Positions 8,491 to 20,464 are shown, numbered from the stretch's first letter. The stretch: 64,000 nt of DNA from Lenzites betulinus (GCA_022264855.1 JABYQU010000020.1:310001-374000), one strand, 5' to 3'. Notes: generated from the letters alone by a model not told the origin. A program made the numbers and translations.

Positions 8491-9216
8491 TCACAGCAGC
8501 TCGAGCCGATGCGCCGTCAAGAGCGTGTTCCGCCCCCCGCGCACGCGGCCCGCGGCCCAGCGCCGGAACGCGTCCTCGTCCGCGACCGCGCGCAGGTGCC
8601 CGTCGACGACCGCCGCGAACGCGACGTCAAACCCGACCTTCGCCGCGACGCGCGCGCGGAACGGCGCGAGGCCCTCGCCCACCGGCACGCGCACCTTCCA
8701 GATGTCGTCCGTCGTCGGCACCCACACCTTGATCACGATGTGCCCGTCGCGCGGCGCCCACTTCTCCCTCTGAGTCTCCGCCTCTGCCTCAACATTAACG
8801 TCGGGCGTAGGAGCAGGAGCGGGCGCGGTGGTGTGCAGCGCCCAGGGGAAGCGCGAGGCGAACGGGGGCGGCGAGGGCGCGTCCAGGTCGCGCGGGGAGG
8901 GCAGGCCCCCGCCTAGCCCGAAGAGGTGGCGGGAGGACTTCGGGAGGAGCGGCGCAGGGCGGCGGCGGCGGGGCGGGGCCTCGCTGCTCGCGACTGGGGG
9001 CGCGTTCTCCTTGCCTTGCGTGCGCGCGCGGGTGCTTTGGGGGCGCTGCGGGACGGGCGGCGGCGCGGCGGTGGGCATGGCGGGGTTGGTGGTGTTGCGG
9101 AGGGTGCCGCTGCGCATGCGGCGCGGGAGGTTGTGGATCGCGGCGAGGACCCTGTTTGGCGTGGGCGCGGACGGGGGAGGGGCCTGTGCGCGGGTGGGCT
9201 CTGTGATGGATGCCAT
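8491..9216 (-). CDS. Hypothetical protein with a Pro-rich N terminus and a C-terminal PB1-like segment
   Basis: Single exon. I chose ATG 9216 (MASITEPTRAQ), giving 241 residues; the frame is open upstream to an ATG at 9399, but the added 61 residues are low-complexity and look like leader. Residues 1-130 are rich in Pro, Ala and Arg and look disordered. The last 80 residues (VIKVWVPTTDDIWKVRVP to the end) form alternating hydrophobic strands with conserved-looking DEDAFRRWAAGRV. I associate this arrangement with a PB1/ubiquitin-like fold found in agaricomycete hypothetical proteins. The function is unknown. It might be a scaffold or signalling protein, but nothing beyond the fold guess supports that. 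Confidence 0.6.
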   Translation of the reverse strand: MASITEPTRAQAPPPSAPTPNRVLAAIHNLPRRMRSGTLRNTTNPAMPTAAPPPVPQRPQSTRARTQGKENAPPVASSEAPPRRRRPAPLLPKSSRHLFGLGGGLPSPRDLDAPSPPPFASRFPWALHTTAPAPAPTPDVNVEAEAETQREKWAPRDGHIVIKVWVPTTDDIWKVRVPVGEGLAPFRARVAAKVGFDVAFAAVVDGHLRAVADEDAFRRWAAGRVRGGRNTLLTAHRLELL

Positions 9217-10583
9217 TGGGAGTGACTTTGGAGATTGCTGAGCGAGCGTGGATGACGATGGTGGTGCTTGGAGAGGGTCGAAGAGCGGAAGCTTGAAGAG
9301 CGAGGGGACACTGGCAGACTGTAGAGCTGAGCTTGAGGAACGAAGTGGACGAGGAGGCACTTGTGGGCTCTGGAGAACCTCGTTTTCCCCCGTGCGCACC
9401 TCATATCCTGATAGAAATTTGAGGTCAGCCGTAAGTCAGCCCGCTGAGAACACGTCCATGGTTATGTGGTCAGCCACCAGTCAGCCTGAGTCCAGTCCGC
9501 GCGACCGATATATCGACCAGGATCGGCGAGCCCGTCGGATGCCTTGCGACGGCTCGGGCTGGCGCAACTTCGGTAGAGGCGGCGGAACGCTAGTACTCTT
9601 CCATTGGACTCGACGTTGGTCTGCCAGCGAGTGTGTACCACTGATGTTAGCCTGGAAGTTGAGTTGGACCTGCTCCCGGTCTGGTATATCCGGCGTGTCA
9701 GCCTCACCAACCGTGTTGACACAAAACCCCTTCGCGCATATAGCAGCGGCGACTACCCTGCGTACAGCCCGCCAAAGGTCGTCCAGCCTCATCTACCTTC
9801 TGGCATTTGAACATTTTCGCTGCCCCGACTCGGGCCAGACTTAAGCTTAGGGCCCCAGCGGCGCTCCGGGGCATGTTGGATATATGCGCATGACCGCCAG
9901 CAGGCGTTCGGCACCTCGTCGATTGCATCCGCGGGGTGGGATCGACAACGGTACTTGGTTAGCCTCGCGGCTGGCAAGGTTGTCCATGAGAAGGTGGAAG
10001 AAATCTATCACCTGCTAGCGCAAAGATTATTCGGTTCAGCTTCCGGTCAACGATTGAGACTGTCGAGACCTACATAAACATAATTAAAGTGCGTATCAAA
10101 CCTGTAGTGACAGGTACCTGCTGTACATACCTTCATACGTTGAACGTTGAAACGTTGAACGCAGAACTCAACGGCAGTGGTCATTGATTCATTCCGGCCA
10201 CCAAAAGATTATGCGTGAAAGTCATCATCATGCAAATGGTTATACAAATGCAAGTCACGATCGTAAACACGAAACGACGGCCACCCCCCTCGCCGACTTA
10301 GCTTATGTATGTAAGTACTAATTCCAACTCCCGCTCTCCCACCAGCAGGAGCCCCACGCACGCGCGCGGAGGCTCCCCACCGACGCCCGTCCGCCCGCTC
10401 CCGGGCAGCCCTGGGACATATACATCTAACAAAGGGTGTAGTAGTCTAGATGGCGAACACATGCGACGAACAGCGGACCGAGCGAGTGGGGGAGGGACAT
10501 GTACAGACGCAGGCGACACATACACCACGCGGGCACCGTTTCCGTTTCCACCGTACGCAATGAAGCGTGAGGGACGGGGGTGC
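9217..10583. other. Intergenic region, no gene recognised
   Basis: This is upstream sequence of the PB1-like gene and 3' flank of the desaturase. Several short frames exist on both strands, but none shows family motifs, sensible start context or splice-joined continuity. Confidence 0.5.
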
Positions 10584-12215
10584 TCAGCCCATCATGCCCT
10601 CGCCGTCGGAAGCCGCTGTCGAGGAGGCGTATGGGGACGCGAGCTCGTTGTAACGTGCGACGCGGAGGCGTTGTGATGGGGGTACGCGCTTGTCGTCGAG
10701 ACCTTGCTGCATGCCGCCGTGGAGGACACCGACACGCTGCATGGATAGGAGCTGCAGCCAGAATGTCAGTATATGCGTGACGGGTGCACGTTGTCATCGT
10801 TACTCACGTTGTGCGCGGCGTTCGAATGGTCGTAAACACCACCGAAGAACGCAGTCGTTGCATCCTTGCCAATCATCTTAGCGATGAGATGGCGACCACC
10901 AGGGTGCTCGTCCATGAATGTCGAGACGTCGTGGATGAAGCCCGCAATGACGACCAGAGGGCGCTTCAGAGATTGCTCCTGGTCTGCACAGAAAATCAGC
11001 ATCGGCGCGGAAAACGCATATAACGGATTGCTTACAGCTCTTCCAGTCGATAACCGGCAGGTCGTTGCTGTCAGGAGCCCAGTTAAGGCCTTCCTGCTTC
11101 TCACGGAGGCGCTTGAGCTGCATGGTGAGTTGACCCTTCGCGACCTCGTTGTCGGGGAACGTCTTCAGGTGGCTGGCGAGGCCGAGCTTGGCGCAGACCC
11201 AGATGAACCACTTGGTGGGGTCGTACTGGTACCACTTGATGGCGTTCCGGTAGTCCATGGGGAACTGGTGGTGGAAGTTGTGGTAGCCCTCGCCAATGGT
11301 GCAGAACGCGGTGATCATGTGGTCGCGAGCGGTGTGCTTGTCGTCGAAGGGGGCCTCACCGAGCAAGTGCGCAAGAGAGTTTACGCAGAAGGTCGACTGC
11401 AAAGCGGTCAGCGTATGTTCTGTGACCGAGATAGAAGACACGTACGTGGTGGACGAAGCAGAGACGGGCTGCGCCAGCGAAGACGAACCCGCCCAACATG
11501 TCGTTCCAGGCAAAGTAGCAAACGAGCGTCGGCAAGATGAAGCCGGAGAGCAGCAGGAGGCTGCGGTACCACCGGTGCTGCCACCGGACGACCTCATTCT
11601 TGCTCAAGTCGCTAACATCGGCAACACCGAGCTTGCGGCGGGGCTTAATGAGCATCCAGCCGATATGGGACCACAAGAAGCCGTCCCGCGCGTTGTAGGG
11701 GTCAAGCGCCGTGTCGGTGTAGCGATGGTGAACGCGGTGACCGCGAGACCACCACTTGATGGAGCCTTCTACCGCACCGGCGCCTGCGAAGGCGAGGAAG
11801 TACTCGAGGGGCTTAGACGCGTTGTATGCGCGATGCGCCCAGAGGCGATGGTAGCCAGCGGTAATCCCTATGCCAATTTAGCAATTTGATTGATTAAAAA
11901 AAGTAGGCCAGCAAACTCACCGAGGCCGGTGAAGAAGTAGTAGAAGACGGAGAAGACGGCGGTCTGCCACTTGAGGGGGACGTTGAGGAAGCCCCAGATG
12001 GCAATGGAGGGCGTGACGGTGAGGACGGCGCAGGAGAGGTAGTTGAGCTCCTTCCACCAGTTATGCCAGCCAACCGGGGGCTGCTCCTTCTGCGTTTTGA
12101 GGGTGTAGGCGACGTAGTTGTCGGGGATGTCGATGTCGCTGGGGAGCTCGGCAGGGGAGCCCTTGAGCGCAGACGACATGACGGGCGCCGTGCGGGTGTC
12201 GACGACGGAGGACAT
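10584..12215 (-). CDS. OLE1: Delta-9 (stearoyl-type) fatty acid desaturase with C-terminal cytochrome b5 domain
   Basis: Five exons: 12215-11921, 11867-11446, 11396-11036, 10983-10808, 10751-10584, giving 473 residues with phases consistent. It introduces the first double bond into stearoyl/palmitoyl-CoA at the ER membrane. The three His boxes are present: HRLWAHR (about 105-111), HRVHHRY (142-148) and HNFHH (278-282). The C-terminal cytochrome b5 domain follows, with the haem-binding EHPGG near 386, so electrons are delivered by a fused domain as in yeast Ole1. Hydrophobic segments flank the first two boxes. The final exon gives [13 protein letters not shown] and a short Ser-rich tail. A TATA box lies 46 nt upstream. 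A paralogue is at 27945-29532 with matching intron positions. Confidence 0.95.
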
Positions 12216-12260
12216 GGCGGAGGAGGAGGGGGCGGGGAAGGCAGGGCGCGGTCCCCAAGG

Positions 12261-12270
12261 ATTATATAGC
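12261..12270 (-). promoter_or_regulatory. TATA box of the Delta-9 desaturase gene
   Basis: The minus strand reads GCTATATAAT, centred about 50 nt upstream of the ATG at 12215. This predicts a very short leader. The position and match fit a core promoter element; no experimental start is known. Confidence 0.55.
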
Positions 12271-13598
12271 CTGCTCGTTTCTTTGGGGCACCCACGGCCC
12301 TGCCGCTGTGACAGGACCCCGGCTCCTCCCGCTTCCCCACCTCTCGGCGCACTCAACCGCGCCCCATCACCCTCTTGTTCTCGTTCATTCTCGCACGGAC
12401 TGGTCCTCACACCGCCCACCCACCTCCGCTCGACGCTCCAGACGCGAGCGCACACATTATCGCCATTGCGCGCGTGCGGGGGTCTGCGGTTCCCGGGTCC
12501 CTGCGCCCACAACCGCGCAGGCGCCCGTGCCGCCCCATCTCTTTGCAGCCGCACCACATACGCGCGACTGCGGGTGGAGGTCCGCCGGCGCCGACTCTCG
12601 AGTGTATCCGGGCCCCGCTTGGCATCCGTCCATCTGATTTTTTGCAGGCGTTGTGCTTGCGGAGGCGGCGTCGTCGCGGTCCTGGGCTCAGCGTTGCGCG
12701 TATCAACGCGGGCACGTGACCGTAAAATTCGTTGGGGATCCATCGGGAGCTCGCCGTCCCCGCTGCGCCGAGGGCCTCTGTCGCCGGACCGAGCGTGCAG
12801 CGCGGTAGCTTTGACGACAGACACGCCCGGTCCGCCAACGTCGCTCACAGTCATGACGGTGCCAAATTTCGGTCCTGATAAAACTGCTGCGTATGTTATC
12901 GCGCCGAATAAACGACGTACGTACACAGCTACACAAACGGTATCCGGAATTTGTGTATTCAGTTGATCGTGGGCCTGCCCAGTGGTGGAGCCCGGCCCAG
13001 GCGGTCTGGTGCGCTCTCCTCCTCTTGCGCCTCAGACGTTGGGGAACACGGTCGACCCGCGGCACTCGATACAGACCCATAGCGGTGAGCGAGTCTCACA
13101 AGACTGCTTCTGACGGTCCGGTGATGTCATAGCGATCCCCCACCTCGGGTACGTGGGATCCCCACAATCAATTGTGCCGTCTCCGCAGTACGCGTTTTCC
13201 GACTTGCGCATGATTCTCTCAGAGGCCCATCCCCATGACAAGTGGAAGCAGGCGCTGTGAAGAGATTGAGGCTGTTTGAGAGGACACGCGGGATAGCGTG
13301 CGCATGGCCAGCAAGATGCGCCTGTTAGCAGGATGGGAAAGGATGTAGAATGACGGCGGTATTGTACAACAGCATGGGATAACGGACTAAATGCACGCAG
13401 CGAGATGACAGTGGTGACTGGACGGAGGAAGAACTGCGTACTGAGAATCATTAACCGGCAGCCACAGGTCGAGGCGGCGCACCCGCGCGCGCGGACGCTG
13501 TGTCGCCGGCACCATGGAGTGTAACGTCGGACGAGCATAACTTGCAGGAGGGTTAGTAGAATCCTGCTTAGAGTGACGGTATGGCACAGGCATGGGGA
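12271..13598. other. Intergenic region, no gene recognised
   Basis: This is the promoter side of the desaturase and 3' flank of the G-alpha gene. Long frames at 12118-12966 (plus) and 11868-12926 (minus) are GC-rich read-throughs without motifs. Frames between 13030 and 13540 show nothing recognisable. Confidence 0.5.
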
Positions 13599-16252
13599 TC
13601 AGCCCGTCAAGCCTATGTTCCCCAGATTCGCACTGATGATAGATTCCTGGACTGTTCGCAGACGCACGCATGATGAGCACACCACACGCCTTGCCACAAC
13701 ACAAAACACAACTCACTATTCACAAGCACCGCCGACGTCGACTTCGTGTCCTGCAACCACCAGCCCCTCATCAGCGCGCACTCGGGCCCGCTCGCGCACG
13801 GAAAGACGCACCGTGACCGACGTGAAGTGGCAGTAAAACGTCCGCGCGCGGGGCGAGTACTCCCGGTGGATCTGCCCGAACTTCCGGCGCATGTCTGCGA
13901 AAGGGCCCGGCATGGGGCACGCGTCAGCATCCTGTTTCCGTGTCCGAGCTGACACAAACTCTCAAACCCAGAAGCATGCTGCGCCCCACACCGCCGTCCC
14001 CACCCCACCCCCAGCACATTCGCCATGGGGACATCCCGGGACAACTTGGTATGGGGCCCGCGCGCAGCGGACCCGGGAACCGGCATCGTGCATAACGCGG
14101 CCTCAAACGCAAACACAAACACATGCAGCACTACGCAAGTCTTGAAGCTTGAAGCATGAAGACACTCACAGGTGGACGTGCTGTCGTAGTCGTTCGGGCG
14201 CCCCGCGTACGAGACGATGTACTGCCCGAACTGGATGCCCGCGCGCAGCTTCGCCTTGAGGATGTCGATCTTGTTCAGGAACAGGATCAGGCTCGTCTTG
14301 CCCAGCAGCGGGTTCGAGCAGATCGACTTCCACAGCAGCACCGAGTCCTCCTGCGGCCGCACGCTTAGCCCAGCCGACGGACGCGGGGACAAGAATGAAG
14401 GAACGCGGGGAAGGACGCACAAGACGGTTGACGCTCTCGTCCTCGGCGAGCACCTGGTCGTACCCGCTCAGGGGCGCGAGGAAGAGGATCGCGCTGCGGG
14501 AGCCGGTGAGCGCACTCCCTTAACGGTAACGGCGCGCTTCTCACTCACTTCATGTCATCGAAGAACGGCGCCCACGCCGCTAGAACCGGCGCGTATTAAT
14601 ATTCGATACTCAGCACGCCGTTCATTATGCATTCCGGACGTACCGCGCTGCGATAACGGCGAAGGCTCCGGTCAGGCCGCTAGAACGCGTGCAGATGACG
14701 ACGGGAAGACGTACTAGTGATCGGTGCCCTCCCACGTCGTATATCCGCAGATCGCGCGAGATGCCGCCTGTGAGGCCTGCAGCGGTGAGCATCGTCGAGG
14801 CAGCGGAGGCGGGCTGCTCGCTGACCTTCTCGGAGCGTGAAGCGGTGCTCGGACACGCCGAGCGTTTTTAGTCGTGCGCGGAGAATGTCCTCTGCGGAAG
14901 GTGAGCGATATATTTCACCGACTGGCATGACGAGACGTACCGTCAGAAGGCACGTATTTTGGATGTGTGACCCGCTCAAGATCGTCTAAGAAGCTGCCAG
15001 GGCCCAACGGAGGTCAGAGCGATTTCGCGAGAAGAGCATCAATCGCGGAGTACGTACAATCCGGGCATATCCTCGAGGCGAATCGTTTGCGAGCGCAACA
15101 GGCCCCTGATTACCGGGTCGTTCCACAAGGTGATCATGTCCTCCGCGCACGCGTGCAATATCCCCGCAGGATCCTGCAACACAGGCACCCAGCGGCGACA
15201 CCGGTCAGCCTCCAATACAACCCGCCGCGCGCGCGCGCGCATAGACAGGCGAGACGGACTCACATCTGGGTCGGTCAGCTCCCCGTCGCCGTCTTGGCTC
15301 GTGCGCCCGATCATCCTGTGGAAGACGCCCTTCCACGCGAACTGGCTGTTCACCGCGACCTCGCGGTCCAGCGCGCGCGCACGATCTGCATGCGACGCGC
15401 CCCCACCGAGCGCGCGCAGCTGCGTCGCCTCGAGCTCGCCGCTCCCCGCGGGCGTGAGTCTGCGAATGAGAGTCTCCTCGACCTGCACGAGCGGCGCGAG
15501 GCGCAGCTTGAGCTTCAGGTGCTCGGGGGAGAGCGGCGGGGGCGGCCGCTTGAGCGACGAGCTCGACGCGGAGTGGAAGAGGTCGGGCGCGTGCGTGCGC
15601 ACGGGCGTGTTCGGGCCGCTGTAGGTCGTCGCGTGGTATGCCTGCGCCTCGGCCATCGCTTCGAGGATGACGCGGATCGAGCGCACGACGTTGAGCTGCA
15701 CGACGGCGCGCCACGAGGCGCGCTCGGCACGGAAGGCCTGTGGGAGGCGGGGCGCGGATTAGCGCGCGGCGGCGTGATTTCGGCTGCGGGGGTCAATTTA
15801 CCTTGGGCGTGTTCATGAGCTGGAAGTCTGCGGAGACGGTCTGGTCAGTGTCTATGGCGCCAGACTGGGGTCGCGACGTACTCTTCAGCGTGGTGGATTT
15901 GCCTTGTGCGCGGCGTGGTCAGACAGACAGCACAGTGAAAGCGCGCCAGGGAAAACATACCGGATTCGCTCTGGCCTGCACGTCGAGAATGATCGCAATA
16001 TGATCAGCCTCTCCGCGCACGACGTCACCGAGGGCTGCACTCACCGAGGAGGAGAATCTTCACTGGCGTCGGGCCGCGCCGCTCAGCCTTTGCCTGTCGC
16101 TGGAGCTCCTCGTCAATCGCGTCCGAGATCCTCTTCGCCTCCGCCTCCGCCGCGAGGCGCGCCTGCCGCTCCTCCTCGGACTCGTTGGGGGGCGGCGCCA
16201 TGACTTTCGCGAGGGGGTCGCCCTCGGTCACGATCTTGCTCTTCGCTGGCAT
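13599..16252 (-). CDS. Heterotrimeric G-protein alpha subunit, long fungal form
   Basis: Sixteen exons give 511 residues: 16252-16045, 15975-15961, 15902-15882, 15827-15802, 15737-15264, 15209-15058, 14993-14941, 14891-14826, 14776-14715, 14647-14644, 14579-14549, 14493-14421, 14350-14170, 13894-13812, 13750-13717, 13651-13599. It is a GTP-binding switch coupling 7TM receptors to effectors. Visible motifs: P-loop LLLGQSESGKSTT (residues 67-79), switch I ARLKTLG, switch II DVGGH (352-356), FLNKID (about 419-424) and TSVTD. The helical domain carries a long Ser/Pro-rich insertion. The N terminus is MPAKSK, so the Gly2 needed for myristoylation is absent. Exon 10 is only 4 nt (CGCG) and is inferred, because it restores the frame and yields SLRAAWAPFFDD. 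Position 356 is His where Gln normally helps hydrolysis. Intron 13 is 275 nt; the others are 49-70. Confidence 0.9.
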
Positions 16253-18574
16253 CCTTGCTCTGTGTGCTGTCTCGCGGCGACCGGGGGGAGAACAGCGGCT
16301 GCTGGTAGTCGGGGAGGACGTGCAGGGGCGCAGGGAGGAAGGGCGAGGACGGAGGAAGAAGGGAAGCGGGGCGGCCGGCAGCAGGGCGCACTTTTAAAGT
16401 ACAAGGCGAAGTCCTGCGACGGCAGCACACGCCCAGGGTGGGCGGAGCGCGTGTATGAGACCGTAGCGGTCTGGTCGTCCACGCCCCGCTTCGTCGAGCA
16501 ATCGAGCAGGGCTTGTTGAGATCACCCATAGGCGACTGTGGTATTAATTAGCCGCACCCCGCTTGCGGAGTCGACAGGTCATCGCATCCCACCTCCGCAC
16601 CCATGTATCCTCCACACAGAGTCAGTTAGACCAAAAGCGGCACAAACGAATGCATGCAGGCCGGGGAATTCCCCGACGAGATTCCTTGCCGGCCCGCCGG
16701 CCGTTGCCCAGGTTTTAAACCTCCCAAGTCTCCCCGCCGCCGGGCTGCCCCCGGGCCAGGGTCTCTGATGAGCCTGATCGGCGGAGGTAGTCCGGCATAT
16801 CATCTTGGATGATTCCCGTTTTCATTATGATGCTATGCGTACGGCCTAGCCGAGTACGACGCATGTTGAGCACAGGCCACCATCCCCCGCACACCCGGCC
16901 AAGCGGATATTACCTTTCGGCATGGGCTAGGATTCGGGGCAGAATCACTGAGCGTGTGCCGTAATGCGTTCCCAGGTGTGTCCCGGGCGGGGCCTGTGGC
17001 TAGCCCAATTTTGCAGAAGCAAGCCGCCTGCTCCGGCTAGATTGGAGAAGCACGTCCAGCGTGGGCCAAAGCGACGGCCTGGCCGGTCCAGCAGCATCCG
17101 TTGCCCCGTGCCAGCCCGCGCCTGCCACCATCCTCGTCGCCGCGCCACGGCCGTTGTGCGCTCTCATGCGAACCCACTCCTCGCGCACGACACTGTGCTT
17201 CACCGTGTTCCTCTTGGGTCACTCTTCAGGGTACTCGCCAGCCTCCAGCGTGACGGCTGGCGTGGCGCGCGGCTCCCCCCGAAGTCCGACGTGGGTCCGG
17301 GCATGGTTCCGCAGGAACGCACACGCTTTCTGACGGCAGCGCGCGCAGCGGGGAACGCCTTCCGGACCTTCTGCCAGGGTAAATCGGCTCGACTGAATGC
17401 AGCAAATGGTCCCGCGCGCGTTCGAATTCCACTCCCCATGCACTCCGCCTGGAGACGCGGACGTCGATTTTCGTCGCCAGGGGCGCTGCCTCACACGGCG
17501 TGCGCGGCTGGGGTGGCGACCGTCCGGAGTCCGTCACCTCACCTGGCCTCCACCTGGAACCCGGAGCCTGGAGACTGAGGCTGAGCAGAACTGTGGCCCG
17601 TGGGTGGGACGGTCGCGATGACTGAATGGGTCGTCGTCGCGGCCGTGGTGATAAGCAGCTGCTCGCGAAGTGTGGAACTGAAGGCTGGGGGCGGCTCCCT
17701 CTGATCCCGTCCCGCTGAATCGGTCGCCCCGACGTGATTAGCGCAGTGCTGGCAGCCCATGAGGCGCCATTTCGGGGGCTGGGCGGGGACAAAGCGGGAA
17801 GGAGCAGCCCCGATGAGTTCGCAGAAGGCTGGGGGGCGCGCCTGGAGGACGTATGGCTGGCAGCTGCGGGCGGAAGCGATGTCAGTGGAGGCATGCCAGC
17901 GGAACATGGGATGATCTTGCCTGGGCATGGTGACATATGGGTTGTGTGGGTGCATCAAAATCGTGGTGAGAGACCAGGCTTTGGAGGCGTATGTACTTGG
18001 CCAGTCAGTGTGCTGTTCAACTAGTCGAGGCCATCCAGTGGCCGCTGCTTTCGTCGAGGCTCACGACCAGGCAAATGTGCGGGATCCATCAGCATGGTAC
18101 GGTGGGCAGACTTAATGGAATGCACACGTACCTTCCATCAGCGCATTCGCGACGCAGCTTCCATGCAGGCTGCAGGTGAGCAGAATTACCAACCTACAGA
18201 CGCGTGTGAGTCCGCTATCGGAAAAAAACGCGATCAGTCACGACACTTGACCTACCGTCACGCGCTATGGGAAACGGTCTCCCAAAAAGGTCTTGCTCGG
18301 ATTGGTGTGCGTGCCTGGCAAAGTAGGATGGCAGCGATGCCTGAATATAAGTGACACGCGCCAAGAGACCTTCATTAAAGGCTGCAGAATCAAGGACAGC
18401 TTGTTGCCCGAGGCTGCAGCCTCGGGCAGTACATCGGACTTGTTCGAGGTCCGCAGACTTCATGGCAACAATCCTCGATGATCGTTACGTTCAGGCCACG
18501 ATGTGCAGCTGACACCTAAGCTTAAGGCTCAGCAGGAACAGTGGCATCAAGAGAGACTTGGTATAATACAATGG
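16253..18574. other. Long intergenic region, no gene recognised
   Basis: 2.3 kb between the G-alpha promoter and the 3' end of the 7TM gene. Frames such as 16964-17578 (plus) and 17226-17936 (minus) are Pro/Ser/Arg-rich with no family motif and overlap on both strands, which suggests GC-driven open frames. An expressed non-coding RNA cannot be excluded. Confidence 0.45.
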
Positions 18575-20091
18575 TCACAACCATGAGTGTGATGCGGATG
18601 GCGTCCAGTCGTTCTTTTCGTCCGGCATGACCTCTAGCAACGAGCCCGAGGTCGTACTTGCGTCGAAAATAACGCCAGACGAGGTCTCCCGTGTCGCAGC
18701 TCTTGGTGGGGGGAGGAAGAACGGAGTGATGCCCAGCGCCTCTGAAGACGACACGCTCACGTGCTTGCGCGGCGTTAATATCGGGAGCGCGTCCGTCTCG
18801 GGCAGGAACCGACGCGTCGCGAGCAGCAGCATCACGTTCACGAACCCCTGCAGGTTGAACACGAAGTCGGCAAAGATCGTGGCGCCGAAGGGTACGTCTA
18901 CTCCGCTGAACGATAGGAATCGCGTGATCGTGATTGGGATGATGAGCACGGCGTATGCGACGGGATACCTGCGAAGTAACACGTTACTTTGAGTTTGAAC
19001 ACGTAGTAAAGGAGGACAGATATGCCTACCAGACCGTGCGCGCGGCGACGTGCATCATACAACCATCGACAGCATCCCGTCGGATAGCGAGCACCCATCG
19101 CTCGCCATGGGGGACAAAGCGCAAACTCCATCGCCCGCTGGTCCTAATAAGGTTCCCGCGAACACGCAGCAAGACGGCGGTGTAAAGGAAGAACGAGAGA
19201 AAAGCCGACAGAAACTCCTGTTAATTAAAAACCTCCGGAGTCAGAAGCCGGTAGGTCACAACGCGAATAATCGTACCAAGAAGTATTCTAAAAAGAATTG
19301 CTGATGCGGGTATGCGGACGTGATCCAACACCTGAATGAGAAAAGGACATGAGACATCATTCTGACGACCCGCATATGCCCGCACTTACCAATATCCTGT
19401 CGGTCCAAAGTATGGACCCCGCGCAGGCGTTTCAAATGCTGCCGGCCCGATGACCACCACAAATCCTACCATGTACCACCCTGTAAATAGTAGCAGCCAG
19501 GAGAGGGTCTTGGTGATGGCCACACGCGAGAACAGCAGCATGAAAACATGCAGGGAGAGCGTAAACGACCTGTCCGACCGGTGAATCACGGTAAGCATAG
19601 TCGACTGCATGACATCACGTCGTTTAGGGCGTACCAGAGGGCCATCGCGACGTTACCCGCCTGCTTGATCCCGCCCTGAGCGCGACAGAAATTGCCGCTG
19701 ACGACGGTGCGGTCCATTGCCCATTTGCTGTTCATGAGCGTGCCGACAGCTTGCAGGATGTTGGCAATCAGGAGGGACGCGAAAAGGGGGAGGATACGGG
19801 TGTTGCGCAGGGACAGGGTTCGGACGCGCAATCCCATCATCTGCGAGGCCGTGTGCAGATTCAGCAATTGACCAAGATCAGCGGAAGAGCTGTGATTGGC
19901 GGTACTGCATACTGACCACTAGCACAGGGAGTACAGCTGCAGCTGAGATGGCGCCTGCAACAACCAATGGCTGTATAGTATGCTGAAATCAATACAATCC
20001 TCGCAAATGAAGTTCGCATACTCACCGCTAGCATGCCCCCGAAGTCATAGGTGTCATTCGGCGAGCCAAGTTGATAATCAGTAACATCCAT
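18575..20091 (-). CDS. Seven-transmembrane receptor-like protein (Git3/cAMP-receptor-like GPCR)
   Basis: Seven exons give 376 residues: 20091-20022, 19954-19917, 19840-19635, 19569-19390, 19331-19277, 19217-19030, 18968-18575. The short extracellular N terminus has an NDT glycosylation site. Seven hydrophobic helices follow: about 20-40 (AISAAAVLPVLV), LFASLLIANILQAVG, SFTLSLHVFMLLF, LLLFTGWYMVGFVVVIG, FLSAFLSFFLYTAVLL, YAVLIIPITITRFLSF and ADFVFNLQGFVNVMLLL. CRAQGGIKQAGN before helix 3 and GYWCW in the second loop supply the Cys pair expected for a disulfide. The Ser/Thr-rich cytosolic tail of about 75 residues is typical for desensitisation control. The ligand is unknown. A G-alpha gene lies 2.3 kb away on the same strand, which makes a signalling pair attractive but unproven. 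Confidence 0.8.
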
Positions 20092-20217
20092 ATACGTGAA
20101 AGTAAAAGTGATTGTGCGGCCAGCGCAGGTGTAAAAATGCCAAAGGAGGCTGAGGCGAAAGCCCCAAAACAGGGGGGGTTGGACTGGACTCTATCGAGGT
20201 GGGGAGGCGCATCCTCC

Positions 20218-20223
20218 TTTATA
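20218..20223 (-). promoter_or_regulatory. TATA-like element of the 7TM gene
   Basis: The minus strand reads TATAAA about 127 nt upstream of the ATG at 20091, which would give a leader of roughly 100 nt. The assignment rests on position and motif only. Confidence 0.4.
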
Positions 20224-20436
20224 CATGGCTGGCCCGATGACAACGAACACAAGACGCTATCTACATCGACGCCCTGAGTCTCGGGTGAGGATGATGAAGT
20301 GAAAGGCTTCGGTGATCAGATGCTACGGGCGCGGCGACGCATGTGTGACAGGACTGGCCATCAGCAAAGTGCGTAACCGCACTGCAAAAAACCACATACC
20401 TTGGCAGTACGTAGTACCCTACGAGTACCTACTACT

Positions 20437-20464
20437 CCTACGTAGAGGTACACCTACGTAGAGG
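20437..20464. repeat. Short direct repeat containing the CTACGTAG palindrome
   Basis: CCTACGTAGAGG occurs at 20437-20448 and again at 20453-20464, a 16-base period, inside a stretch (20408-20490) rich in related GTACGTAGTAC and TACTAGTACTAG palindromes. It lies about 340 bases upstream of the 7TM gene start. It may be a regulatory cluster or a remnant of a small repeat. Confidence 0.5.

Noticed and set aside
12118..12966. 282-codon plus-strand frame over the desaturase start and promoter
   Set aside because: It overlaps exon 1 of the desaturase on the other strand and has no motif or splice partner.
14580..14714. A simpler G-alpha model without the 4-nt exon
   Set aside because: It needs a 129-nt intron, a donor inside GTAC|GTCTTC, and gives SLVPAW rather than the expected Arg-Ala; possible but less consistent with family and intron sizes.
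17226..17936. 236-codon minus-strand frame in the long intergenic region
   Set aside because: Composition is Pro/Ser/Arg-rich, overlapping frames exist on the other strand, and no domain is recognisable.
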